The notes under the pieces: model-generated
Seen by the model: the letters and a program-made list of their open reading frames with translations, nothing else
What the model was told of the DNA's origin: nothing
Databases searched by the model: none
In this document: positions 1-7,028 of the stretch, piece by piece
How the letters are laid out: each line of letters opens with the position of its first letter
Position numbering within the stretch: position 1 is the stretch's first letter
Assembly (NCBI GenBank): GCA_014379305.1
Contig: JACMMB010000004.1
Span: 1 to 9,155, forward strand
DNA length: 9,155 bases
Direction: 5' to 3'
Source: Akkermansiaceae bacterium
GTDB taxonomy: Bacteria > Verrucomicrobiota > Verrucomicrobiia > Verrucomicrobiales > Akkermansiaceae
Position numbers and translations under genes: made by a program

Positions 1-1315
1 AGGGAAAGTCTTTGGCGTGGGCTTTGAGCCGGGCGGCGAGTTCCTTGCCACGGACATAATCGCGGGCTTGGAGGGTGCCGTAGAGTTCATGCAAATCGCG
101 GACGTATTCCGCAACCCGGCGTTTCCTGTCGAGCGGGAGAGTCGCAACCGGCGAAAGGTATTCCCCAAGGGCGTAGGCTTCCATCAATCGCTGTGAAGCG
201 GAATGCAGCTCATCGCGGGAAAGGAGCAGATCGAAGGCTTCGATGTATTTTGAGACTTCGCGAATGGCTTCATTGGAAAGGGAATCGAGCGAGGCGACTG
301 TGGGGGAGATGCCGAGGGATTCGGAAAAGAGCTTCGAGACATCCGAATTTTTATTCACGCGGAGGGTGGCATCGCCGTCTTTCCATATCTGATTGTAAAA
401 TCGAGCGGCCATCAGGACATGCTCGTAGCGCCTCTGGACGAACCATTGCACCATTGAAACCTGGTATTGGGCCTTCGTGCGGAGTGTCTGGGCTTCGGTG
501 CGGATAATGTTCTGTTTTTTGAGAATCTCGATCTCGTTGATGCGACGGAGTGTTTCTTCGTATTTCAGGGAATTGATGCCGGAGCCCGGGTTGGTTGCGG
601 CTTGGTTGTTATCCACATCACGTCCCTGTCCGGCTTGGTTGTTGTCCGGGTTCGTATTGTTATTGCCGTTGTTTGTTCCGTCGTTATCAGCGCCGGCGCT
701 GACTGCGCCGCCACCCGTGCCATCCCCGACACCACGGGTGTTTCCAAGGATGCCGTTACGATCGGTGCGGGCCGCCCAATCTGCCTGGCGGATGATATCG
801 TTTTTTTCCTGCTCGATGGATTTGTTCAGTTGGGAAAGGGAGGTGACGTCTTTCTTCGCAAGCATGGCCATGTAAATCGACTCAGCGAGTGAGCTGCAAA
901 GATTGGCATCGCCGGGATAGGTGGAAGCGCGGGGGAGGAGTTTGAAGGCGGAGTAGAGATTGGGACCGCCCTCGCGGAAGGGCGAGATGGTGGCAAGGAT
1001 TTCCTGCACGGTTTTGCGGTATTCGGCGGCATCGGCATCGCTTTCCGGTGGCTGATTGAGGTATTTTTCAAAGCGGGCCTTGAGGAGACGGTTGTCGCCA
1101 AGAGGGATCGCAACGCCGCCGACGGTGATGCTTTCCGCAGAGGGATCGAGCATTGGGATTTCCTGACCGAAGGCGGAGTCGTTATTTTTCGGTGCTGCAG
1201 CGGGACTGCTGTCGATGGGGATTGCGGGCGCGGGCGTGGCGGACTCAGCGGGTGGAGTGTATACCTGCGCATGGACCCGGACTACGAGAATCAGGAGAAG
1301 GAAAATGGGTTTCAT
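1..1315 (-). CDS. Secreted helical protein of unknown function, 3' end cut by window edge
   Basis: The frame is open for 438 codons from an ATG at 1315 to the left edge, so the C-terminus is missing. I do not recognise the family. The N-terminus (MKPIFLLLILVVRVHA, then Gln17) is a good signal peptide with a likely signal peptidase I cut after VHA, so the product should be periplasmic or exported. A Pro/Ala/Ser-rich stretch follows (about 20-45), then a mostly helical region (75-185), a flexible linker rich in Asn, Gly and Asp (about 188-248), and a second helical, charged region (250-438), plausibly coiled coil at first. Only one Cys is visible (140). An in-frame ATG at 1330 would add MTLSH ahead of the signal peptide; 1315 is preferred because it puts the charged residue and hydrophobic core in the normal place. 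The gene lies 52 bp after the OB-like gene on the same strand and may share its transcript. CDS confidence is high; function is unknown. Confidence 0.85.
   Translation of the reverse strand, partial: MKPIFLLLILVVRVHAQVYTPPAESATPAPAIPIDSSPAAAPKNNDSAFGQEIPMLDPSAESITVGGVAIPLGDNRLLKARFEKYLNQPPESDADAAEYRKTVQEILATISPFREGGPNLYSAFKLLPRASTYPGDANLCSSLAESIYMAMLAKKDVTSLSQLNKSIEQEKNDIIRQADWAARTDRNGILGNTRGVGDGTGGGAVSAGADNDGTNNGNNNTNPDNNQAGQGRDVDNNQAATNPGSGINSLKYEETLRRINEIEILKKQNIIRTEAQTLRTKAQYQVSMVQWFVQRRYEHVLMAARFYNQIWKDGDATLRVNKNSDVSKLFSESLGISPTVASLDSLSNEAIREVSKYIEAFDLLLSRDELHSASQRLMEAYALGEYLSPVATLPLDRKRRVAEYVRDLHELYGTLQARDYVRGKELAARLKAHAKDFP
598..647. repeat. Short direct repeat in the Asn-rich linker of the secreted protein
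   Basis: Two 17-bp copies (598-614 and 631-647) differ at one base and are 33 bp apart, so they stay in frame. On the coding (minus) strand they encode DNNQA twice, 11 residues apart, inside the Asn/Gly-rich linker (residues 224-228 and 235-239). This may be a small tandem duplication extending a flexible linker; with only two copies, chance plus low-complexity composition is also possible. Confidence 0.5.
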
Positions 1316-1367
1316 ATGGGAAAGGGTCATGGCGGGCGCGGGAGTTTTGATAGTGGAGAAAGGGATT

Positions 1368-1772
1368 TCAGAGTCGATTGACAGCAGTGACAACAGGAAT
1401 GCCGCCTTGTTCGAACTCGACTTTAAAGGCGTAGCGTTGTTCGCGTTCGATATTGAGCCGGTTGAATTTATCGGGGATCTGGACGGGGATGATCTCCTCT
1501 CCGCCGGCTGATTTGACACGGAGGCTGATGATTTGCCCGTTCGATGCGGTCCAGCGTAGCTTTTCATCGATTTTCCCTTCAATCAAATATTCGTTTCCGC
1601 GCAGGCTGTTGCCGTTATCCATGAGATCCTGGATAGCCAGTGGTGTGACATCGGAAAACGAGGTCGACTTTTTAGTCATCAGGAATTTGCCCCCGAAAAT
1701 AGCGGCAACGATGACGAGTGCGATGCCGACGATAAGAGTGGGATTGGTGCTGGAGCTTGCGCGACGGGCCAT
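1368..1772 (-). CDS. Small membrane-anchored protein, OB-fold/CcmE-like but without heme motif
   Basis: 134 residues from an ATG at 1772. A short basic, Ser-rich N-terminus (MARRASSS) is followed by one hydrophobic segment at about 12-32, then an 100-residue soluble domain that should lie outside the cytoplasmic membrane. The domain alternates short strands (EYLIEGKI at 61-68, QIISLRV at 80-86, EEIIPVQIP at 92-100, QRYAFKVEF at 112-120, IPVVTAV at 125-131). That size, topology and strand pattern resemble the OB-fold of the heme chaperone CcmE. CcmE, however, needs a conserved C-terminal His (with a nearby Tyr) to bind heme, and this protein has no His at all, so it should not be called CcmE. 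A membrane-tethered OB-fold protein of unknown role is the safest reading. It sits 78 bp after the ABC transporter gene and 52 bp before the secreted-protein gene, all on the same strand. The CDS is well supported by its clean membrane-plus-domain layout. Confidence 0.82.
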   Translation of the reverse strand: MARRASSSTNPTLIVGIALVIVAAIFGGKFLMTKKSTSFSDVTPLAIQDLMDNGNSLRGNEYLIEGKIDEKLRWTASNGQIISLRVKSAGGEEIIPVQIPDKFNRLNIEREQRYAFKVEFEQGGIPVVTAVNRL

Positions 1773-1850
1773 GGTTTTTTGATAGTTCGATTCAGGTTAA
1801 ATTGCCGCAGAAAAAGGATTTTGGAAGGTTATTCACAGGTTTTTGCCAGC

Positions 1851-3626
1851 TTACTCCCATTGTGGTCTGCGGGCACCGATCCACGCCATGCCGAGTGCGA
1901 CCAGGATATGGATGCCGAGTGTGAAGTAGCAGGCGTTTTGATTGGAAAGGGAGGTATCGATTACGGATTGGACGGCACCGTGGACTTGGGATTGGAGGGC
2001 CTCGACGGAACCGGACCAGGCCCAGTAGGCGGAAACAAAAGGACGGGTAAAGGCTTCAATATGTTCGGGAAGTGCCAAAACCGCGCCGGATAGGGGAAGC
2101 TGGAAGCCCACGAGATAAATGGAGAGCAAGGAAGCCTGCTCCGCAGTGCGCATCAACGCCGAAATGGCCAGGCATATCGAGGTCATGGAGGCATTGACGA
2201 GGATGAGAAATATCGAGTGCTGGATGAAATCACCACGGAATGGCCCGAAAAAATTGACGAAAAACGCCATCCATAATGATTGGGCGATGACGAGGCAGGA
2301 CAGGAAGGCGATTTTTGAAGACAGGTAAGCCATCGGGCGAAGTCCGCCGAACTTTTCCTTTTCATAGATAGGCCGCTCGGCGGCGATTTCGCGGGCGGAA
2401 TTATTAGAGCCCATGAGTGCGAGAAGAACGACTTGGAACATGATGATTCCTGAAATGGCCGATCCGACCTTGGCCTGGTCCGAGCGTACGGATTGCTGTT
2501 CCTGGATTTCCGCAAAGACATCATTCTGTCGCACATCCGAGTAGCGGCGGATATTTCCGGACGCCTTATCGCTGAAGAGGGTGACGAGAACGGGAAAGCA
2601 GATGAGGATTGCGAGCTGCAAAAACACCTGGCCGCGGTCGCGGAAAAAGATGCGCCAGCGGCGTGATAGCAGGGTGGCGAATTGGGAAAAGAACCCTGGA
2701 AGGCGGGTTTCCATATCGGCATGTCCGGCCGCTGGATTTTTTTCCAAATCATTTGCATCCAGAGTGGGTGCGGCAGCCGGATTAGGTTTGAGATGGAGTT
2801 CGCCGTTGGCAATATGACGCGCCCGGTTTTTTTCCAACATGCCATAGTAGGATGCGCTGTGCTTTTGCCATGAAGCCTGCCATCGCTCGGAGGCTTGGCT
2901 CGCCAAACGGGGATATACTTCTTCGGTATCCTTGACGGAAAAATAGTGGGTGAGACGTTCCGGTGGACCGTGGAAAGCAACGCGGCCTTCGTGGAGAACG
3001 AGGATGGAATCATAAAGTTCCAAATGGGCTAGGGAGTGGGTGACAGAAAGAACGATGCGGCCGTCTTTTCGCGAAAGATCGTGAAGCAGGCGGACGATTT
3101 CTCTTTCGGAACGCGGATCCAGGCCGGAGGTGACCTCATCGCAGAGCAAGATTTTCGGATCGGAAACGAGTTCCATCGCCAGGCCGAGGCGGCGTTTCTG
3201 ACCGCCGGAGAGGACTTTTACAACGCGATCACTGATCGGCCCGAGCCCGGTTTCCTCAAGCACCCGGTCGATACGGTGGTCGAGTTCGGCGGTGTCTTTG
3301 TATTTCACGCGCAAACGCGTTGCAGCCTCTACGGATTCATCGACGGTGAGAGGATCGTAGGCGATGGAGAATTGCGGCACGTAGCCCATTTCCGAGGGTG
3401 AGAAATCGCCTTCTTCGGAGAGATTGCGGCTTTCCCAGAAAAGCGCGCCCTTGGACTCCGGATTGAGTCCAGCAATTGTTTTCAGCAGTGTTGTTTTCCC
3501 GCAACCCGAAGGGCCGACGATCGCCATGAAATGGCCTTTTGGAACCTTGATCGACACATGGTCTACAAGGTTCGTTTCCGCGCCGTCTTTTTTGATGGTG
3601 AAACAGACGTCTTGAAGTTCTAGCAC
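1851..3626 (-). CDS. ABCG-like ABC half-transporter (ATPase fused to ABC-2 type permease)
   Basis: 591 residues combining one nucleotide-binding domain and one membrane domain, the order (NBD first) typical of ABCG/White-type half-transporters. Visible motifs are Walker A GPSGCGKTT (38-46), Q-loop Gln85, signature LSGGQ (139-143), Walker B ILLCDE (159-164) and H-loop His197, so ATPase activity should be intact. A polar linker (about 235-310) leads to about six hydrophobic segments (roughly 333-352, 388-408, 437-460, 470-492, 498-520, 566-584). The cytosolic stretch ERPIYEKEKFGGLRPMAY (417-434) matches the 'ER..(F/Y).(R/K)E' coupling segment of ABCG and ABC-2 permeases. It would work as a dimer, probably exporting a lipid-like or hydrophobic compound; the substrate cannot be read from the sequence. 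The start is GTG at 3626, fixed by an in-frame TAA five codons upstream (3639-3641) with no ATG between. It lies 90 bp after the Fe-S scaffold gene. Confidence 0.93.
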   Translation of the reverse strand: MLELQDVCFTIKKDGAETNLVDHVSIKVPKGHFMAIVGPSGCGKTTLLKTIAGLNPESKGALFWESRNLSEEGDFSPSEMGYVPQFSIAYDPLTVDESVEAATRLRVKYKDTAELDHRIDRVLEETGLGPISDRVVKVLSGGQKRRLGLAMELVSDPKILLCDEVTSGLDPRSEREIVRLLHDLSRKDGRIVLSVTHSLAHLELYDSILVLHEGRVAFHGPPERLTHYFSVKDTEEVYPRLASQASERWQASWQKHSASYYGMLEKNRARHIANGELHLKPNPAAAPTLDANDLEKNPAAGHADMETRLPGFFSQFATLLSRRWRIFFRDRGQVFLQLAILICFPVLVTLFSDKASGNIRRYSDVRQNDVFAEIQEQQSVRSDQAKVGSAISGIIMFQVVLLALMGSNNSAREIAAERPIYEKEKFGGLRPMAYLSSKIAFLSCLVIAQSLWMAFFVNFFGPFRGDFIQHSIFLILVNASMTSICLAISALMRTAEQASLLSIYLVGFQLPLSGAVLALPEHIEAFTRPFVSAYWAWSGSVEALQSQVHGAVQSVIDTSLSNQNACYFTLGIHILVALGMAWIGARRPQWE

Positions 3627-3649
3627 GGAAACAATGGGTTAAGAGTTTG

Positions 3650-3668
3650 AAAACGCGATGTCTCGCGT
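3650..3668 (-). terminator. Weak intrinsic-terminator-like hairpin after the Fe-S scaffold gene
   Basis: On the minus strand a perfect 6-bp stem (ACGCGA/TCGCGT) with a 4-nt loop is followed at once by a short T run (TTTT counting the last stem base). It lies about 50 bp after the scaffold stop and 24 bp before the transporter start. The stem and T run are short for an efficient terminator, so it may attenuate rather than end transcription, or be chance. Confidence 0.35.
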
Positions 3669-3716
3669 CCGTCTATCGTAATCTTGAGCAATCCTATCAA
3701 TTAATTTTCAAGGACA

Positions 3717-4175
3717 TCATGATTCGAGCGGAATGACCCGAATCCGGGTAGGTTTCTGGACATTGATATCACCCAGCAGCGTGTTTTTCGGGGCTTCAGG
3801 TTTTTCCTGCGGATCAAGCGCGTTGCGAAGCGCTCCTTCGACCAGCTGGCCACAGTGAATTTTCATGGGCGGAAGGGCTCCAAGGTCTCCCGCAAGATCC
3901 TGTGCGCTGAGGTTCCGGGCTTCTTCCGCCGTTTTACCTTTGAGAAGTTGGGTGGCGATAGAAGCGACGGCGATCGCGGTCTGGCAGCCAAAAGCCTGGA
4001 AGGAGGCGCGGTCAATGACACGCTTGCCATCTTTCTCGGTAAATTTCAGCCACATCCGCATCATGTCACCGCACTCGGGAGACCCGACGGTGCCGACCGC
4101 ATCCGCGTCCGCGAGCTCGCCCTGATTCTGCGGGCTGGCGAGGGCTTGTTCGATTTTTTCCTCAAAACTACTCAT
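3717..4175 (-). CDS. IscU/NifU N-terminal-type Fe-S cluster assembly scaffold protein
   Basis: Fe-S scaffold of the IscU/NifU-N family, on which clusters are built in the cytoplasm from sulfur supplied by a cysteine desulfurase. From the ATG at 4175 it has 152 residues. The three cluster-ligand cysteines are all present in family context: ECGD (Cys35, Asp37), FGCQTAIA (Cys64) and HCGQL (His107, Cys108). The preceding LPPMK matches the LPPVK motif that IscU uses to contact the HscA chaperone. After the domain comes a Pro/Lys-rich tail of about 30 residues (from about 120), longer than in IscU and with no NifU C-terminal CxxC domain. A TTG at 4196 would add seven residues (MPPHTRD); the ATG is preferred because the IscU-like helix starts there. 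No desulfurase, hscA/hscB or ferredoxin gene is in the window, so it is not in a classical isc operon here. It is divergent from the heme dehydrogenase gene. Confidence 0.9.
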   Translation of the reverse strand: MSSFEEKIEQALASPQNQGELADADAVGTVGSPECGDMMRMWLKFTEKDGKRVIDRASFQAFGCQTAIAVASIATQLLKGKTAEEARNLSAQDLAGDLGALPPMKIHCGQLVEGALRNALDPQEKPEAPKNTLLGDINVQKPTRIRVIPLES

Positions 4176-4231
4176 GTCGCGAGTGTGAGGCGGCAACCGG
4201 GGTAATTCGAGGGGAAATATTTGTTGGGCAA

Positions 4232-4261
4232 TGAATAGGAAACTTGGCAGGTTAACTTCAA
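4232..4261 (-). promoter_or_regulatory. Possible promoter for the leftward Fe-S scaffold gene
   Basis: On the minus strand, TTGAAG (4256-4261) and TATTCA (4232-4237) are 18 bp apart, giving a partial match to the -35/-10 consensus, with the scaffold ATG about 57 bp further on. Both boxes are imperfect and the assignment is by eye. Confidence 0.22.
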
Positions 4262-4346
4262 AATTTATGGTCTAATTACAAGGAACCGGGAATTCTATCG
4301 GTCACCTGAAAGACTGGGGCACTAATTATCGAATTCTACAAGCACC

Positions 4347-7025
4347 ATGAAAACCCTTGGAACCTTATCTCTGATTTTATCCAGCTTGGCGCTTGGCTGG
4401 ACTCCCACTGAACAGCCGCCGAACATGCCCTTGAATTCATTCGTTATTCCAGAGGGAATGGAAATCAAGCCGTGGGCGACGACGCCGATGCTTTATAATC
4501 CAACCAATATGGATGTGGATCACTTGGGTAGGATCTGGGTTACGGAAGGCGTGAATTACAGGAGGTATGACGAGCGGAGGCCGGAGGGAGATCGGATAGT
4601 TATTCTCGAAGACACCGACAAAGATGGAAAGGCTGATAAAAGTTCTGTTTTCTGGCAAGACAAGGAATTGGTCTCACCACTCGGAATCGCGGTTTTCGAC
4701 AATGTCGTGATGGTCTCGCAGCCGCCGAATTTACTCAAGCTAACGGACAAGAACCGGGATGGTAAATTCAGCGTGGCGGATGGCGACACGCGCGAAGTTT
4801 TACTGACGGGATTCAACGGCGCGAATCATGACCATTCCCTGCATTCCGTGACAGCAGGTCCTGATGGAAAATGGGTTTTCAACCAAGGCAACACCGGGGC
4901 GATGTTCACGGACAAATCTGGCATAACGTTCAAGATCGGCGGTCCTTACGACAGTGGCGGCCAGGTCGCGGATATTAATAAGATTGCCGGTGAGAAGTCC
5001 GGTGACGGCTTTTCATATAATTCCGGCGCGGCTTTCCGCATAAATCCAGATGGCACGGGTGCCCAGATCATCGGCAGCGGTTTCCGAAATTCGTACGAGC
5101 AGATCACCAACTCGTTTGGTTTTGTATTCCAGAACGATAACGATGACCCGCCGGCCTGCCGCGTCACGCATATGCTTGAATACGGAAACGCTGGCTATTT
5201 CTCCCGCGATGGCAAACGTACTTGGAATGCGGATCAGCGTCCGGGCCAGGACACGCCTACAGCGGAATGGCGGCAGGAAGATCCCGGCACGATGCCTTCA
5301 GGCGATGTCTATGGCGGCGGATCACCGACCGGAGTGGCCTTTTACGAAAACGGCGTGTTAGGCGCAAAATACGCGGGAACGCTGCTTTCATGCGAACCTG
5401 GCAGAAATGTGATTTTTTCTTATCAGCCCGAAATGGAAGGCGCTGGTTTCAAGCTTGCGCGCCATGATTTTGTCACCACAAATCCGGAAAAGGAATATGA
5501 TGGCTCGGACTTCGTCGGGGGCACAAAAAAGCCTTACGATCCGAACTCAGGAAAAGAAGACATTTACCAATTCCGACCCTCGGATGTGACCATCGGCGCG
5601 GATGGTGCGATTTATATTGCCGACTGGACTGACTCACGCGTGGGCGGCCACGACACCCTGGACGACGCTGCCTCCGGTGTGATTTACCGCATCGCTCCAA
5701 TGGGTTTCAAACCGCGCATACCGAAGTTTGATCTATCGACTACGGAAGGCGCTATCACCGCTTTGAAATCCCCTGCGATCAATGTTCGTTGGCTGGGCTT
5801 CAACAAGCTGCGCAATGATGGCCCGAAGAGCTACGACGCGGTAGTAAAGCTGATTGACGAAAAAAACGCATTTGTCGCGGCCCGTGCAATCTGGCTGCTG
5901 CCTTACCTTGGTGAAAAAGGGATTGCCAAAATCAGCGAACTCATGGGTAACAAAAACGCCAGAATCCGGCTGACTGCTTTCCGGGCTGTCCGCAGGACGG
6001 ATGGCAAAGTCGATGCGCTGCCATATGCGAAAAAACTGGCTCTCGACGAGTCCCCCGCCATTCGTGCGGAAGCCGCGCTGGAAATGAGATACCGCAGCTT
6101 CGAAGAAGCAAAGGATGTCCTGATTGCAGTGGCCAAGGGATACGATGGAAAAGACCGCTCATATTTGGAATCTTTCGGTCTCGGAGCCGGCCACAACACT
6201 GAAGAACTGTGGAAAGCACTTCATGCTGAAATGAAGCCGGGCGAACCAAAAGCCTGGTCTGATATTTTTGTCCGTTTGACCTGGCGGCTGATGCCTGAAG
6301 CCGCAATTGCAGCCCTTGCCGGACGTGCCGGTGACACGGGTATTGATGAAACGGCTCGCAGGCTGGCCGTGGATTCAATCGCTTTCATCAATGCGCGTCC
6401 AGCAGCCGAGGCGTTGATTTCCCTCGCTGCCGAAGGTTCAGCCGTGCGCGATCAAGCGATATGGTGGCTCAAGAATCGTCACGACGGCGAATGGTCGTCC
6501 ATGGATCTTGGCGCAACCCTTGCTGAAAAAGGCATCATTCAGGAAACGGTAACGCTGGTTGAAGCTGTAGTTCCCGGGAAGCCGACCGAACAAAAATTCA
6601 GCGTTGCAGAAGTTCTGGCTCTCAAGGGCGATGCGGTGAAAGGCGAACAACTAGCCGGTCGCTGCGTGATGTGCCACAAATTTGATGAGCTGGGTATTGA
6701 TTATGGTCCGGCGCTCAAAGGCTTTGGTCAGCGTCAGCCGCCCGAGATTGTGGCGAGATCCATTGTTGATCCGTCATTTGACATTTCACACGGTTTCGAT
6801 GGTCATTCGATAGAACTCAATGATGGCAAGTGGATTGATGGATTGGTTCTCTCCGAAGGAGAAACGATTACCATTCGCTCGACCGGTGGTTTAACCCAGC
6901 AAGTCCCGAAAGATCATATTAAAAGTCGCAATGCGATGAACCGTTCCCTGATGTTGAGCGCCGATCAGATGGGGCTCACCGCACAGGATGTTGCAGACAT
7001 CGTAGAGTGGATTAAGACTTACTGA
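4347..7025 (+). CDS. Secreted PVC-type dehydrogenase-like propeller with C-terminal heme c domain
   Basis: 892 residues, beginning with a short signal peptide (about 1-17). Residues 30-455 form a beta-propeller of the kind annotated as 'putative membrane-bound dehydrogenase, PVC type' (related to glucose/sorbosone dehydrogenases): WVTEGVNYR near 64, two acidic loops that look like Ca2+ sites (D89-D91-D93-D97 and D134-N136-D138), a His cluster NHDHSLH (His161, 163, 166) and GPDG/GADG turns. About 460-720 is helical, HEAT-like. The C-terminal 140 residues are the PVC-type heme-binding domain: CVMCH (Cys773, Cys776, His777) is the covalent heme site, and Met869 in NRSLM before the final LTAQDVADIVEWI helix is the likely second axial ligand. 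It probably oxidises a sugar or polyol in the periplasm and passes electrons to its own heme; the substrate is unknown and no cofactor site can be proved. Needs cytochrome c maturation. It starts at the first ATG, and its stop is 3 bp from the convergent cyclase-like gene. Confidence 0.93.
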   Translation: MKTLGTLSLILSSLALGWTPTEQPPNMPLNSFVIPEGMEIKPWATTPMLYNPTNMDVDHLGRIWVTEGVNYRRYDERRPEGDRIVILEDTDKDGKADKSSVFWQDKELVSPLGIAVFDNVVMVSQPPNLLKLTDKNRDGKFSVADGDTREVLLTGFNGANHDHSLHSVTAGPDGKWVFNQGNTGAMFTDKSGITFKIGGPYDSGGQVADINKIAGEKSGDGFSYNSGAAFRINPDGTGAQIIGSGFRNSYEQITNSFGFVFQNDNDDPPACRVTHMLEYGNAGYFSRDGKRTWNADQRPGQDTPTAEWRQEDPGTMPSGDVYGGGSPTGVAFYENGVLGAKYAGTLLSCEPGRNVIFSYQPEMEGAGFKLARHDFVTTNPEKEYDGSDFVGGTKKPYDPNSGKEDIYQFRPSDVTIGADGAIYIADWTDSRVGGHDTLDDAASGVIYRIAPMGFKPRIPKFDLSTTEGAITALKSPAINVRWLGFNKLRNDGPKSYDAVVKLIDEKNAFVAARAIWLLPYLGEKGIAKISELMGNKNARIRLTAFRAVRRTDGKVDALPYAKKLALDESPAIRAEAALEMRYRSFEEAKDVLIAVAKGYDGKDRSYLESFGLGAGHNTEELWKALHAEMKPGEPKAWSDIFVRLTWRLMPEAAIAALAGRAGDTGIDETARRLAVDSIAFINARPAAEALISLAAEGSAVRDQAIWWLKNRHDGEWSSMDLGATLAEKGIIQETVTLVEAVVPGKPTEQKFSVAEVLALKGDAVKGEQLAGRCVMCHKFDELGIDYGPALKGFGQRQPPEIVARSIVDPSFDISHGFDGHSIELNDGKWIDGLVLSEGETITIRSTGGLTQQVPKDHIKSRNAMNRSLMLSADQMGLTAQDVADIVEWIKTY

Positions 7026-7028
7026 AGT

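Noticed and set aside
467..892. Plus-strand open frames of 132-141 codons
   Set aside because: They are antisense to the secreted-protein gene, which has a clear signal peptide and domain-like composition; these have no recognisable features.
826..1272. Minus-strand open frame of 148 codons, rich in Pro, Ser and Arg
   Set aside because: It lies fully inside the longer signal-peptide-bearing frame on the same strand (1-1315); its composition is that of an out-of-frame shadow.
1368..1772. Naming the small membrane protein CcmE
   Set aside because: The essential heme-binding His is absent (no His in the protein), so only a fold-level resemblance can be claimed.
2183..3013. Minus-strand open frame of 276 codons inside the transporter region
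   Set aside because: The overlapping frame carries all ABC motifs and membrane segments; this one is Ser/Pro/Arg-rich out-of-frame reading.
3036..3401. Plus-strand open frame of 121 codons opposite the ATPase domain
   Set aside because: Antisense to the Walker/signature-bearing coding sequence; mirrored codon structure explains the lack of stops.
3669..3716. Promoter for the transporter gene (TTGAAA and TTGATA words on the minus strand)
   Set aside because: No -10-like sequence lies at an acceptable spacing from either word (14 or 26 bp to TACGAT).
4176..4196. TTG start at 4196 for the Fe-S scaffold
   Set aside because: The ATG at 4175 gives a normal IscU-like N-terminus; the extra MPPHTRD has no support.
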